Assembly: GCF_910592395.1 (NCBI RefSeq)
Contig: NC_088312.1
Location: 1,426,001-1,490,000 of the forward strand
DNA from: Lineus longissimus
Taxonomy: Eukaryota > Nemertea > Pilidiophora > Heteronemertea > Lineidae
Direction: 5' to 3'
Length of the DNA: 64,000 nt
The notes under the pieces were generated by a model. The model saw only the letters and a list, made by a program, of their open reading frames with translations. It searched no databases and was not told where the DNA came from. Below, piece by piece: positions 36,701 to 51,700 of this stretch; position 1 is the first letter of the stretch; every line of letters begins with the position of its first letter. Position numbers and translations under genes: made by a program.

Positions 36701-39700
36701 GGACATTCTGTATTATAAGAAATATAACAAATATGAAAGTTTTGGCCAAACAACCAGCCTGATTGACATTGCTGTTTTTATGCTGCATTCCGCAGAAAAA
36801 CCCAAGTGACACTTGAGTGTCTGAAGGAGGTGTTCTTGCTGAGAAATCCCTCCGGATCTCCCTCTCAGAGTAAAAAGCCTTATTGACAACTACGTCAGGA
36901 CCGCATGTTTTTTCCTTAGAGAGGACAGCAACAGGTTAGATCTTGTGTAAGGCAGAGAAACTTTGGTAAAATCAGCCATCACAGTTCTTTTACACAGTGA
37001 ACGATACTGGTTTCAATTCAAACATCCCCATGAAACGGTGCATGGGTTAAATTCTTACCTTGTTGTTCTGGTTTTAAAGAAGACGACCGTCTGGGTATGA
37101 CCGGGGTTCTATCAAGTGCCTCGCAAGTAATTCCACCACTCTGCTTCCTCAACGACTCGATGGTTATTCGGAGGTCGGTCAACTCGGAATCCTAAAAAAT
37201 ATGAAAAAGTGCTGGGGTTATTCACCAGTAGACAGGAAACAATGGCCGATAATCAACGTAATGAAGGAAATATTTGTCAAACAACTGAACGATTTAGGAG
37301 AAAATTGTGCCCAAAGTTTAATTAACTGTTATTACCTTGATTAATTCCGAGAGTAATTGCCTCACAAATTGATGTGAATGTGAAACATATACTAAGTGGT
37401 AGTACTTTTGACATGCTGATATGTGGGTGATTGCTTTGAGAATGAATGAGAACGACCACAAGTTACAGAGGTATAGTAAAACCACCATGACCACACAATG
37501 ATGAAAAACACTCAACCACTTTATCACCTTTCAAAACCCTAAACTACTGACAATTCTACTAAGTAATGCATCCCATTCGAACCTTCTGTAAAGAAGACGA
37601 GTGCTGCCCCCGAGTGCTCCCCCCCTTTTGCTGCCCCTGAGGTTGAGGAACAAGAGTGTGTATGAAGACTGAGGAAGACCAGCAAGTTGGAGACCGGACA
37701 GATCAAAGGAAGCCGAGAATGAACGAGAACCCTGTCATTGATGATGATGTCTCAAACTTACAAAGATTCTGGCCTTGCTCTTACAGATATGAATCAAGAA
37801 TTCATATTGTAGAGAAATATCCCTTAACTCATTGAACTTCCACAAATGAATAATCCATGAACATAACTACAATTACCAACATTGCACTATTTAGAGTAAT
37901 ATAAACACAGTTCCGGTCTCAACCAAGGCAGACGTCAGATACAGAACTATATATGAAATGTATGTGTTTACAGCTCAAGTTAGCATGATCAATGCATTCA
38001 ATGATTGGTGAGCATAGGGATGAAATTAGCACGATAATAACTAACGATGATGAATGTTGGAAGTGAAATGCATTACAAGCCATCAGCTACCCTCAACGGA
38101 CCATTACGCCCTATCTCGAAATAAAATTACTTGGTTGAAACGGAATGATGACAGTGTTTGAAACACTTCTGAATATGAGGACTCTAGAATATATCCACAG
38201 AGATTAAACCGACTGTATCATGGTCAAACTTATAACACAGTTCACATCAGCCTTCTCAACAATGTAGCAAGCAGAAAGGAAAACTGAATATTGGAATGAC
38301 CGGTTGGCCTACCTGCCACGAAACGCCATACTTTCGAACCTGTGGATTCATACGACCTGCCATCATTAGTCCATGAAAACAATGTCCCTTACCAATAACA
38401 TAACAGCCAATTAACATAGACCACAGCCAATCTGATGCAAGCAGTGCAAAATCTCTCACCTCCGACAGAAAATGGTATCTATGCGCACACGCAGACAGAA
38501 GAATGCTGGATAAGAAAGTGAACAAGTGAAGGTTTTCTTTCAAATCTTTGCACTGTTCCCACCTGTATTGTACCAAGAATTGAGAACCTGTTTACAGTCT
38601 GCAGCATTTAATTCGATCTGTGGTTATCAGTTTATAGTCGAGAAAGCGCTGCACAAAGCACCTAGGTAACATTTTATGAATCAACTTGATCTGCCATGAA
38701 TTCTTTTGGAGGAATTGATTTAGACGCCCTGCGCGCCCCGCGCCTACCTGTTTGAATTCTTCAGCCAGCCCTACATACAACAAACCAACATCACTTTGAG
38801 ATGAACCTACCACAGTTTACCGGAACTGCGGTGATAAAATGGAAGCATGTCTGACATGAACATTCTGCTCCTCCTCTGATCACGCTAACCAGAATGTTCC
38901 AGATAATGCCAGTGAGGAAATCGAAGGTGTTCGGTCGATACACACTGGACCCAGCCTTTCATTCGTGGTAGCCAGTATGGTAAAAAATGCAACATAAGTA
39001 AATCCACCATCATCGAGATGGATTCAGCTTCAGTAAACTAGCCTCAGACATTCCAGTCTATGTGTGAACTTCATTCCTCCCAAGAACTTTCAGCCTTTGA
39101 GATATCGCATTTGGCAGCTCATGGTGTCTGCAGCAAAACAGCTGTTTTCCTATTGTTCTCATCGCTCTTATCTTGTTAAGTTTCAGAAGCTGGTAATACT
39201 GTAAATTGTGCCCCAGTCCAAGGAAGAGAGAATGGCACATGCAGGGTAAGCACATGAGGGGCACGCCCTTCTTTTCATTGAAGAGTAACTTTATTTAGCC
39301 TGTATGACTAAACGAGTTCAAAGCTGGCATATCACCATATCATCAAGCTCACATTGAAATACAAAGTTCACAAAAAAACACCAATTCTTCTATTTTGAGA
39401 TATCTTCCACTCACAAATGTTTCATCATAAACTGGAGAAAACTGAAAGAAAATCACCTATAAAGTAACTAATGAGAGACAACATTCAAGCCAGGTGATTA
39501 TAACACCCTATAGACGTTTCAAAATCGTTCTCCGATCTTTTTATTTGTAATCAGATCCAACAAGGGATAACCAGCGGCTATTTCTGGTAGCAAAGTTCGA
39601 TCCAGCAAACACCTGATCAGGCAGAAATCATTCGATCACTTCACATCCATCAATATGGATGGTTGCCTCGCCGGAATTCACCTCAGAATACACCTTTCAT

Positions 39701-42700
39701 GTGAATGGTTCGTTAGATACAGCCTTAATATCTGAGGCTACCTCCTCTTAAAAGATAGTGCTACTAACTCACTACACCCAAACAAATTACAATAAGATGG
39801 CCGATGATGATAAATAAAGAGTAAGGGTATCCCATCATGTTTATTTGCCATCAACTTCCATGGAGAACTTGCTATCTTGCATTCTTTCGAGATAAGTGTA
39901 AAGGAAATATCGTCTTCGTTATACTACAATCATCGGAGAGACGGGATTATCACGAACGGTGGGCTCGGTGAACCCTTGCCCTTTCTAACCTGGCGATTGA
40001 GGCATGTTAGAAGAATGAATGTATCCAGTGAAGCATCGAAGTGAGAATCAGTCTCAAATCACAACGAATGAAAATGTATGTACATGTATGTACATGTGTG
40101 AACATCCAAAATGATAATGCCATTGCACAGACAGATATATACATTACACCTAGTTTCAGTGAATTAACATGCATGATGACTGCACTAAGGCAATGTGTAT
40201 TTCTTTTTTTCTGATCCACCAGTAAATACAAAGACCACCAAAACTGTGCACCCAGCATGGGTTAGATCAATGTGTCAAACAATTTGCCAGAATAAAAACC
40301 AATCTGCTCTCAAATGGCCATTATTAATCTTAATTTATTGAGGAATAAACCCAAGCGGTAATGGGCACACATTCTATCAATTATTCCTCATGGAATACCA
40401 GTGATTCATGCATTTATGCTTTATAGCATCTGACAGAATTTATCATTTTTTTCTGGGCAGTGCAAAAAGATCATGATCTGGGTGGCTGAAAGTGCATCAT
40501 TGAGAAGAAGTAAACTGGTAGACCTTGCACATGCTTCTGAACATGTTATTCTGGTTCAGCCTGGCACTGTGGTTGGCAGGAAATCTGTCCGTGTGTTCTG
40601 ACAGTCGAACCATTATCAACCCCACAAACCTCTTTGGGAGGTGACTTTTATGTCGGGGTGTTGAAATTAGTCCATAACAACCTGCAGAGAATCTGAGAAC
40701 AGATGGAAGGGACATATCTCTGTTTCGACAAGAGCTTATACCTGAATGTCAACAGATGACATTTGTTTCCAGAATACGAGATGTACCCAACTGGTAAACA
40801 AATCCCTACGGCACGATGGAATATAATGGGAGAAATCACGAATCAAGTGATTCGTGGTGGAATATCTCAAACTACAAAGGGCCAATTGAAATATCAAACA
40901 TGATCAGTCTTGTTGCCATTACAATACAAGTAACGGCAAAGTGTTTATAGATATCCGAGTGGCCTTTTCATTCTTCCCATTCTAAGAATAGTATTGCGAC
41001 AAAGGACAGGGTCTTTTGTAAACTGTTGGTGTCAAATTGAGGAGGGAAGAACAGGGAAGTTGTGACGTATTTCAACAGCTGACGATTCACATCTCTGGTA
41101 ACCACCATGCCCCAAGTCAAACCCCCTACCACTATACAACATGATTTTCTATCTTTGCTGATTCGAGCAACCTCATCTTCATAAATCCATCTCATCTCAT
41201 CTATTTTTTACAAGGAACTGAAGCGGCAATGTGACTCAAGATGCACGCTCCAGATGATCAATTAAAATGAGAAATTCGAATCTCGGTAACAGATCCCACG
41301 TAATCATGCCATGATTATCACAAACGTCTCAAGTGTCAGCAAGAACATTTTGACAAAAATTGTCCGCTAAAAGCTGAAAATTGCAGTAATTACAACCGCA
41401 GTTCACGGCCATTGCCGCAATTTATCATCTGGTATTAGCAACCCAACACCCGCCTCAGTGTCCCGCAGAATAAGAAAACGATCTGAGCATCTAATATTCT
41501 GCAAGTGTCAGATTCGATATCATGGCATGAATCAGCGCAATAAGGCAAGCAGCAACAGTCCGCATTAAGTCTGTTCCATTTCAACTTGACCAGCGATTCA
41601 TACATTTGTTGTGTATATTTGTGTGCGAATGCACAGCAGGTTTTGCACCCTCCTGTGTCAACTTGCACTGAACATGACTTGATGACTAATCGCATGCATT
41701 AGTTGGCGATGCTCATGCATCGTCCATCAATATAGTTGTAGGTCCCGACCTTCCAACTGGCTGACAAGACAAGCCAGCCTGGGAGCCACTAGTCCCCTGT
41801 GATCAATGAGCATGATGGGGGCCATCAGGAGACAATTTCAATATTTAACCACTTGAAGGCAATTTGCTTGTAACCTAAGACTGGCAGTCCGCAAACTAGC
41901 GATTTTTGTTGCTACGACCTGCATAGCCAAGGAGACGTTCACCATCAACCAAGTCACCAGCAATACGGAAGAGCCATCCTTTTTTGCTGTGAGAACATCA
42001 TAAATCCATTTCTGCCAATGATACAACAACATCAGTAGGCAGAATCATGCGCCAGCAAATGGACAAGCAATGCTCGCCTTTTCTTTCTCACCCGGTCAAT
42101 GACAATGGTAGCAATGACATGAACATGTATGTACTGCAACCATGAGGCTTGGAGGAATACTAAGAGTCATAATGGCCAACTTGATGATAGTTCTAGAACT
42201 ATAATGGATCAGTAATGTGTGTGAATCCCACTCAATATGGAGGAAGATATGTGAGATTATGACAATATATCACAAAGGCAGATGAGCTGGTTTAGAAGAC
42301 ATCGCCTTGTTTTGCTTTTGGTGCAAGTTATACCAGTTTTATGATGCCATTCTGCAGCAATTCAGCCATATCAACCTTCGCAACACAAAGGCAGACATGT
42401 CCAGCCACAAATGTCTGCCATGATTTTAGGTTCTCCAAGTTCTTGGCGATCTTGACAGTGATAAATCATCTGGCACCAGCAAATGGAAATCACCAGAAAA
42501 ACATCCAAACCGCACCCATGGAGAAAACCGAGTCATGTCTGACTATTCTCGACCAAGCCACATCAATTTTCCATCTCCAGTTAATTATAGAGACAATCCC
42601 CAATACTGCTGAACACTGCCCATCTGACAGTTAAAATACCCCACATCATTTCGCCAGTGACAGCTCATGGACTGGGATCTGTAACTACATGTACATGCTG

Positions 42701-45700
42701 CATCACAACAATCTTGAGAAAGCCTGCCAGTCCTGTCAATGAAGCTTTCAATTTCAACCAAGATAATGGGAAAGGTTCACCCAATACTTCATTACATGAC
42801 CAATTCTGCTAAAATTGGCTGATGGAGATTGTGCCTTTTTTCAATACTCGATATGGAAAGCCTACTAGTGTATTGATAGAGCTGAACTAATATGCCAACT
42901 ATAATGAGGTATGGATGACTGGAATGGGCACCCAACAACATGCTTGGGATTGCACCAGCCTCCAACATACATGTTGTACATTGTGGAGTATTGTTTCATT
43001 ATGATCAGATTCTGCATGCTAACAACAGTCCCCAATCGCCTGATTCCCATGGACACATTAAGCTTGCTTTCTTCCAAGGAACACCATGGCAACATTTTTC
43101 CCCGAGAATCCAGGGAATCCCTCAAGATCAATTCAATTTGTCCATCAACTTAAATGAAATCATTCTAAGGGCCCAGGACACTAATCAAAGTGACTTATGC
43201 GACTCATTACCATGATGTAATGATGTCCTTCCTGATGTGATTGCTTGTCTGGCAAATCGGCCATCCACAGAATGAAACATCACTAGCCATAACTTGGCCC
43301 TATGAAGTTGATATTGATGAAAACCACTACATGGCCAATTTGAAAAATGAAATGCTTCTTTTGAAAGCAATGAAGTGGATTCCAAATGCTTCTTACCTTC
43401 TGTTCAGCAGTAACTGTGAGAGACTGAAGACGTGTTGTCATGTTGGAAAGACTTTGTTCAAACGCAGCGACAACATGAGCCTGAAAAGACCAAATACGTA
43501 ATCATAAGAAACAGTAAAACATGTTTTGGGAGCACAAATCGGACAATCAGCTGATCTGAAAAGAGAAGATGTAGATACAGAGATTGAAGTACTTTGTCAT
43601 CTCAGGGGCAGTAGCTGGGAAGTGGACAATGCAGATGGGTGAAGAATCTGAAAGAAGTTCTGATGTCTTCGACACCGAGCAAAATGGGACAGCAACAGCC
43701 TTTCCTGTGTTATTGAATAAAATTTGTATCAAACTTAAAATGCCATTTGTGACCAAAAAAGTATCAAGGGATTATTTTTGAATTTCTTTCATCTGTACAT
43801 TTTAAAGCTTGTCTGTAAATTTTATAAGTAAAGGGGATTTAACTGCAATGTCAACCCGATGAAGACTATGACCAAAGCCTAAGAACACTGATTAAGTCAA
43901 AGTTCAGAACATTATTCCACAGTTGGATACATGTATAAGCCCTCAGAGGAGATCAAACGATTCAGCCAGCAATATCAGGAAGGCTTTCATGGAATATGAC
44001 CTGACTGCAGGTTAAGTCCATACATCAAGAACCAGATTTGCAAGCAATACTTTGTAAGGGAAACACAAGTTGCAAAATGTTAGGATGCCACGTACAAGTT
44101 TAGTCATTGAGTTTTTTGTACTTTTCATCCAAAAGTGAAGTTGTTTGTTTGGTTAGTGTGGCACATTGCAAGCTGGCCACTGACTCTTTGTGTGGAATGG
44201 AGGTCTGCATGTGGCAAATGCACTTCAGCCTTCTGTCACTAAATGATATGTGGCCTTTGTGTCTAAAATCCAGCCACATTCACTCCAAAGAACAATAGTA
44301 ATTGACTGCGGCAGCACCGAGACACAAAGCGACAAAGCTATGTTGGTTTGGTGATACTTATACTTGTGTTTCTGTGTATGTTTTTTTCAAGAATTGATTG
44401 TGCAAATAATTCAGCAAATGAGGGAAAAGGTGTGTGTTCTCTTGACAATAATAATGCCACACGGTTATGTAGAAATTATTGGAAAACGATTTGCAGAATA
44501 TGCCAGCACAGCTTTTGTTCGAGGTTTACTTTGAAAACAAAGGGCATTGCAGTGCATTGCAATTGATTTCATAACCTGACATTTTTACTGTCCATGAATG
44601 CTACTGGCTTCCGCTAACGTCAAATATGACACTTTTTTCTGCCCATGGCAAGAACATGGAGGCAGCTTGCAGTTTGACTTCTTAAAGGAAACCTGCACGA
44701 AATGCTTCATATAAAGATCCGGAGATCTTTCTTCAGCCTTAGCATCTAACTTTATACCTATCCAATGTACAGTTTTCTTGGCAATGTACCATAACTCACA
44801 GCCAAGGAAAGTGAAACCAGTATTATAAGGCACTAAAATGAAGTATTTGTCACAAAATCCATGTAAGGATCGAGAGTGTGTGATCACCATGGTTTTCACC
44901 CCCAACCAGCTATTAAAAATCTATATGTTATTAATTCAATTGTGAAGCACAAAGAAGGGCTAATCAAATAGAGAAGTGAATCAGATTTCCCTTAAGATTA
45001 TAATCCGCCATCTCATTGCTTCCGAGACACAATGGACGAGGTTCTCTCAACGCCATCACCTCATTGTTCACAAAGAACTCAGCCGTGTTTTTTCCCGGTT
45101 GGCCTGATGATCATATACTGAGTCCACGGAGGGTATAATCAAACTTATTTCACAGCTGTAATTGAAAGTTTAATCTTGTCAGGTATTTCCCTTGATGTTT
45201 AAGATGAAGAATATGGCGAATTTTGAACAAGTGAGGAACAATGAATGGAACAGCAAAAGCAGAACTTTATTGGATGATGCTGTCTTTTCAATTGTGAAGG
45301 ACTCAATTGGAATTTATTTCTCACAAGATTCAAATCAACTTGAAATAGGAAAATCCATCTAATCTTGATATTTGTTTATTTGACTGGATGTTTAAATTTA
45401 GAAGGAAGCCCAGTGCACTTTTCTGGCACAGCTCCTCGGTGGAAACACCAAGCTGTTATTCAAATATATCGCGATTACAAAGACTACATCATTAGCTATC
45501 GCGAGCAAAGCATTCCCGCTGGTAAGAACCACCTGGTTCTGACAGCGATTCAGGGAAAGATGGCGGCTATCTTGAACCTGTCGCTCAAGTCGGCATTCTC
45601 GTCATAACAGGTCAAACACACAACACCTGCTCTCGGCGAAAAAATCTAGAGAATTTATTGAAATGTAGTGTAGTGAAGCTCATGTATTTGTACAGCCGAG

Positions 45701-48700
45701 TTTGATAAACTTGAGGTGGTATGCCTTCATTTGTCAAACGTGGGCATATTTAAGAAACTTATCAAATAAATTTAATGATTTTACAGGATTTGGCGTGTTC
45801 TACCGAAGCTGCCTCCTTACATGACAGTGGTTGGTGGACCAATTGAAGCCTCATTATTTGGTCCAAGATTTCACATCCTGTAAGAGTAGTGTGACCTTAA
45901 CGGACTTCAGCTACCCATGCAAATCTTTGTTGGCCTGGCAACTATTTATTCAAAATCCATTTTTAATGAAGGCAAATTGTTTATTTTATATTTCACTGCA
46001 CATCGTAGGGAATAAATAAAATATTTACAGAATTCTCACAGGTTTTTCAGCATTAACATGGCAAGAGTGGAGTAGCACACAGGCAGTGGGTTTTAATGAA
46101 TGTCAAGAGGAAAGGCGGTGGTCCACTCTGTAGAGGGTAGGTAAAGTTGATGGATGTGTTGTACTGGTTGACAAAGTCAAATTCACATTCAGGCAAACTT
46201 AGTTATTCAACATACTCAACAAGAACAGTATCAGCTGGAGGGGTCAAGGCCCACACAAGTGAAATAGTTGACAGACCAATAATGCAACCCTTACATAACA
46301 ATAAGGAACAATGAATGACATAAGGTGTTGTTGCTGCTACAATAGTATTGAAGGTCTATATTTCCTATCACCAGTTCAGCTGAAGAACCAATCAGTATCG
46401 ATTCGACTTCAAATCAATCAATGCATCGATCAATAGCTTGCCTGTGGCTTTCCGTGGTTTGTTTCCAGCCGACAAACAAATCATGAACAAAACAACACCA
46501 TGGCAGAAAATGCATCTGTTTGGATATAAAATCTTTTCTCTTTTTAAACACGTGGCATAAATGCAGACCAAAACACTAAACAAATCTCTTTCACCTGAAA
46601 ATAACAGAGAAACATTTGTCTTTCAAAAAGTCAACAATGAAACAAAGAAATGCAACTAAGCTGCAAAAGTCAAACCGACTAGCTAGCTACATGCATATAC
46701 CAACCATGTATGTTTCTGCTACATCATCACAAAGTTTATCCGATCTCTCCGAGGTAGGTGTGGTCGGGGCAGATCTTATAGTCGGCCATGGTTTGCTGGC
46801 TAACTTCTCCGTAGCTGGTATATCCTTTAAATCCATGGAATCAAAACTTTTGCGAGGTAAAGGGCAGAGTTTAACAGGAGTCTGTGGGGCGCTGTTCGGA
46901 GCGCTATGAGGCATGTGTGGAGCACTGTGTACGACAGCCAACGGCCGTGGTTTGGAAGGTGGATGTGAAAGAGTCGAAAACTTCTGATTATAGTTGTGTC
47001 TGTAGGGCGACCTGTAGGGCGACTGCGCACCTATCCTGCTCAAGATCTGCTGCTTAATTGGGTCTTGTTTCTCCATTTTGAATTCCAAAATACACCGATG
47101 TGTTAATATATAACAGAGGTAATGTTCATCATAAACAAGAAAGAAAAAGAATGTCCACCTGCCAACAGAGAATCACAGCATCAATCTCCAAGCGTTTTTG
47201 ATAATTGCCGCTGTCTGTCTGCGACTAATGGCAGTTACTTCCTCCGCATGCTGGCAATTTCATCCTGTAATCTGTAGACCAAAGCCTGGAGACAGATATT
47301 GATAAAAGTACACTACAGTACAGTATAAAGTACAGTGTTGAAGATATGACACTGTGAAAGACGCAACGCCCAAGCACAGTAATGAAACACGCACGTTCAG
47401 TGGTGTTATGATGTCTTTTTTGCTACCGGTAATCCTTCCCAGGGTTGAGATATCAATACCGTGGAAAAAGATAGGTTTATACGATTATGTGTGTAGCAGG
47501 AAGACTGAAGGAAATCGAAATGTAACTCTAGTTCAATACGGAGGCAGAGAAGTTAATCCCTGATGAGCTGCCAACTTGCTGTTCCAGTGAAAAAATCATT
47601 GATTCCAAGTTTCAAATGTCCACTCGAGACATGACAATTTGTTCAGTCAGAAGATCCAAATAGACATTCTGGAATGATCTAGTTTGGTCGATTTCAGCAG
47701 AAACGAATCCTGTATTAGCCTCACAATTTCTCCATTCCTATTCCCGAACAGCATCCTCGACATCTCTGCTCATCAATCTCTCCAGCTCTTTGTATCACAT
47801 AACATATTTGCCTGTATCTGCAGAATGTTATTTAGCTCAAGTCTCAAGAGACAAGAACTGTCTGTTGCCGAGCGCAATTGCAGGAGAACTTTATCCGCTC
47901 TGAAATCACACCATGAAGATACTTCTTCTATTGCATCTAAAGGCACCATGTGAATCTCAGTGGTCGACTATGCGAAATGGAACGGGCAATTTGAGGAGAT
48001 ATCTCAGCCAGACGATCTCAAAGAAAGCAATGCTCATCCAAATTATAGCCCATTCGATCAATGAAAGTGTAAGCAGTTTCGCCATTCAGTTCTATCCACT
48101 GAAGGCAAACTCCAACACTCCTTCAAGAGATCCAGAATGGTGGTCGAATGTTGAGGAAAAGAAGCAGCAAAGAACATCCTATGAAGAACAGTCACTGAGT
48201 TGTGAAGGTTGCTAGTTGCTGCAGCCTCGAGACAACTAGATGTGAATCACCATTAGATCCATGGACACCTTACTCCAACCAATCCTTGATTAAAGTTCAC
48301 TCAAATATCACAAAGTAAAACCTTTCGGCTGAAACTATATCCTTTAAATGAAACAGAGGGTGTCATCTACCAAGGTTTTCAATTGAAATAAGCTCAATCC
48401 TGCGTAAGAACCACAGAACATGAGAAGAACAACTGACCTTGAACACGAGTTGGTTAGTTATTATGCTAGATTAACTTCCGACTCCAGTCAGGGCTAAAAA
48501 CTAGAATCCATCAGCCAGAAAGTGGAGTGATGCCCTACACTCGCGCTACCAATTAAAGGTTACCCTTTGCTAAGGAGATGAGCAAGCAATCTGATTGAGA
48601 GAGATTTGATGAAAGTTGGAAACCATCTGTTACTGAAGAAGATGAGGTTACAAAAGGAGTTTGCGATTAGATACACAAGACTTGGCTAATGAAATGTAAC

Positions 48701-51700
48701 ATTTGGCACCTTCTGCTGCCAAATGGCTAACTAACAATCTCATGCAGAATGCAGCATTTTGATTACTCCCGGTGAGTTTGGTCAATTAACCACATCTACA
48801 TGATCCCAAAATGATTGACAAATGATTAATAGCAGGATGATTGCATCATTATATTGTTTAAGTGGGGGATGCTCCCGCCCATCGAGAAATGACCAGGGGA
48901 TCAGCAGGTTGGGAGCCAACTCAGTCGTGATAAATAGTTGATCCATTTCATCTTCTTGCTGCCAGTGCTTAATTTTCTGCAAAGCTTTAGCCATGAATGC
49001 CATTATTGTCTATGATTATCGACCACAGACTCTTCACCATGTATGGCTAAGATCAAAAGTTAACCAACCCAACAGTTGCGATGTACACATAAACACTTGG
49101 ACTTAGCAATAACAATGCAATTATGTCATTAGGGAATCATAATATGCTAGCATGTTTCAGGACAGAAACAACAGGGTCGTTTGAAGCCAGTGACCTATGA
49201 CATATTGTGTGACATGGTACCACTTCATAACACTGGTGGTTTTCTATGGCCAGAACAATCTGACTAAAGTCCATGAAACCGACCATACGAAAAAGTAATA
49301 CACAAACGGGTTCCCCAATGAGGACACACACACTTATGTACCAACTACACAGTTGAAAATTGACATTATGTATCACAATTATGGCTAAATTTCCACCGCT
49401 GCCATAAGTACTTGGCAATAGTTCTGGTAATTCTCATATTACAGTCATGTAGCCATATATGAACCATTACAAAAGGGAAGAAACAAAAACTCTATTTGTA
49501 CATCATTTGTCTCATTAATATGGCCAAATAATCATGAAATTTGGCAATTATGATCTTGGCATCAACATCAGGAAATGGCATTACTTAATACCATACCTCA
49601 TCAAGCCAAGCCTAATGTAATGCTATTTGTCTATTCTGAGGCATGCTCCAGTTTTTAAATAGCAAAGGACAATGTTTTAGGTCACCAAGTAACCTTACAA
49701 GCATGGTCCCCCAGGCTGCAAAGTGTTCTCCCCTGGGAAAACAGTAGACCCCCTCTCAGGCATAGTAACTAAATGGTGGGAACATTCGAATTTTGTTTAA
49801 CACTGAACCAGCACACAATATTCTTGGCCCTTCCTAATAAACTTCTATGAAGAACCAAGAGGACTTAGAAGCATGCATCGACCAATCCACATGCCTGCTG
49901 ATTCCTGCATGTTCAGTCACAGTCTGTATGGGAATGTCACATGTTATCATCACATTTTCCCACTTGATTTAGCGTGTTGACGAGAAGAACCCTGCCCGCT
50001 AAACGCCAAGCTCTATTTTCCCCACCTCGCTAAGATCTTGATCCCCGCTGAGGAGGTTCTTGGCATAATGGTTAGTTTTTCTTTGAAGTGCCTTCTCTGA
50101 CAATAGGCCAGGTCTTTATTGTGCAACAGACAGAAGAGAAGTCCATCAACACCTCCACAAGCAGACGACACCTTTGTTTACCTCGGCTTGAAAGAGGGAG
50201 TGTCTGTGTCCAAGCATTTTCATTAGGTATTCCGATTGTTGTTGAAGATGACATTTTGACCCATCTGAAGGTCAGGGGGCATGAGCGTTGCTGTCCCTTA
50301 CCCTGGGTTTTGCTCAGGCATGCAAACTATATCTAAAAGTACTTTTGTTAACTTCACTGGCAAGACATATAATCATGATTGGTGTCACTCACTTGATCTG
50401 AACAAAGGAAGCTACATCACTTTTTAGTCTTCAGCAGCAACCCTCAAGCCTTAGCAATATGTCATTAATCTTACAAACCAAATGTTTTAATTTTTTTCCG
50501 AAATGCATCAAAGGAACATGATTGACCAAAGTAAGTCAGAAATTAAAACTAAATATCAGTCACATAACTGACCGGATCAGTCACGTAACTGATCGGATCA
50601 GTCATGTAACTGATCGGGAAATAATGACGTTATTGTGAATTAGATATGGTTATTCCAATATAATTAGCCATTGCTGTTATGTATATGTTGGAGCTTGGCC
50701 AAATTATCCCCTCATAAATGAATTGTTTAAACAAAATTGTTGAAAATATGGGTATGTTTAGTGATATCAAGTAAATGGTGAAAGCATAGTAAACGAATCT
50801 CAATTATGACCATATTTTGTTGGTTTGGGTTGTGTAAAGGAAATGACAAAATATGACAATCACATTTTGTTGTTCCGACAAATACGACAATCCTTCATCC
50901 TTCATCCAAGCCCATGGAATTGCCATTCTATGCATTTCATCCCCAAAAGACACAGATGGCAATATTAGATTCTATTGCTGGCAGTTTTTTTTCTTGAACA
51001 AGTCATTTCAACATCACTGCGGACCACAACTACAGCGATTGCTTTGCTCCACTGGTAATAACAGAATTGATCGCAACTCGTCCAACAAGAAAATATCATT
51101 CGAAAACACTCAACAACTGAAATCAGATAATGTGACAGAATTTTAAGTAGCGCTTGAAATTTTGGTAGTTAAGACTATGTTTATTGTGTTTCCCCATGAA
51201 TCTATAATCAGAATAGAAGAACATGCAAAGGATCAACAAACAACTTTCCCTTTTATTGATCACTGTCATTGATCAACAAACTATTATAGTCTACAATATG
51301 TGACTCGCTCTACCAAAACTAGGCGCTTGTCGCATCTGAACTTGACAGGTTCATACGGACTTGTTGTTCATTTCCCTATTGTAGACCTTTTGTGAAATCT
51401 ATTACAAACTGATTTGGTCACATTTCACAAAAGGTCTACAATAGGGAAATGAACAACAAGTCCGTATCAACCTGTCAAGTTCAGATGCGACAAGCACCTA
51501 GTTTTGGTAGAGCGAGTCACATATGATCAGCATGTCTTGTCATACAAGGGAGGTTCCATTGAGGCCATTAATCCTATTCTGTTTCTGTAAGGAACCAACA
51601 CAACTTATAAGTTCTCCTCATTTCTTTGACATCAGTGGCGGAACATCTTCAAATGGAGACTTGAAATATTCATACTTTCGTCTGAGATGAATTGTTTCCA

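Noticed and set aside
45365-45607. An 80-codon plus-strand frame in the NAV intron
   Set aside because: It is ATG-initiated by chance; there is no family resemblance, and no flanking exon or promoter supports it.
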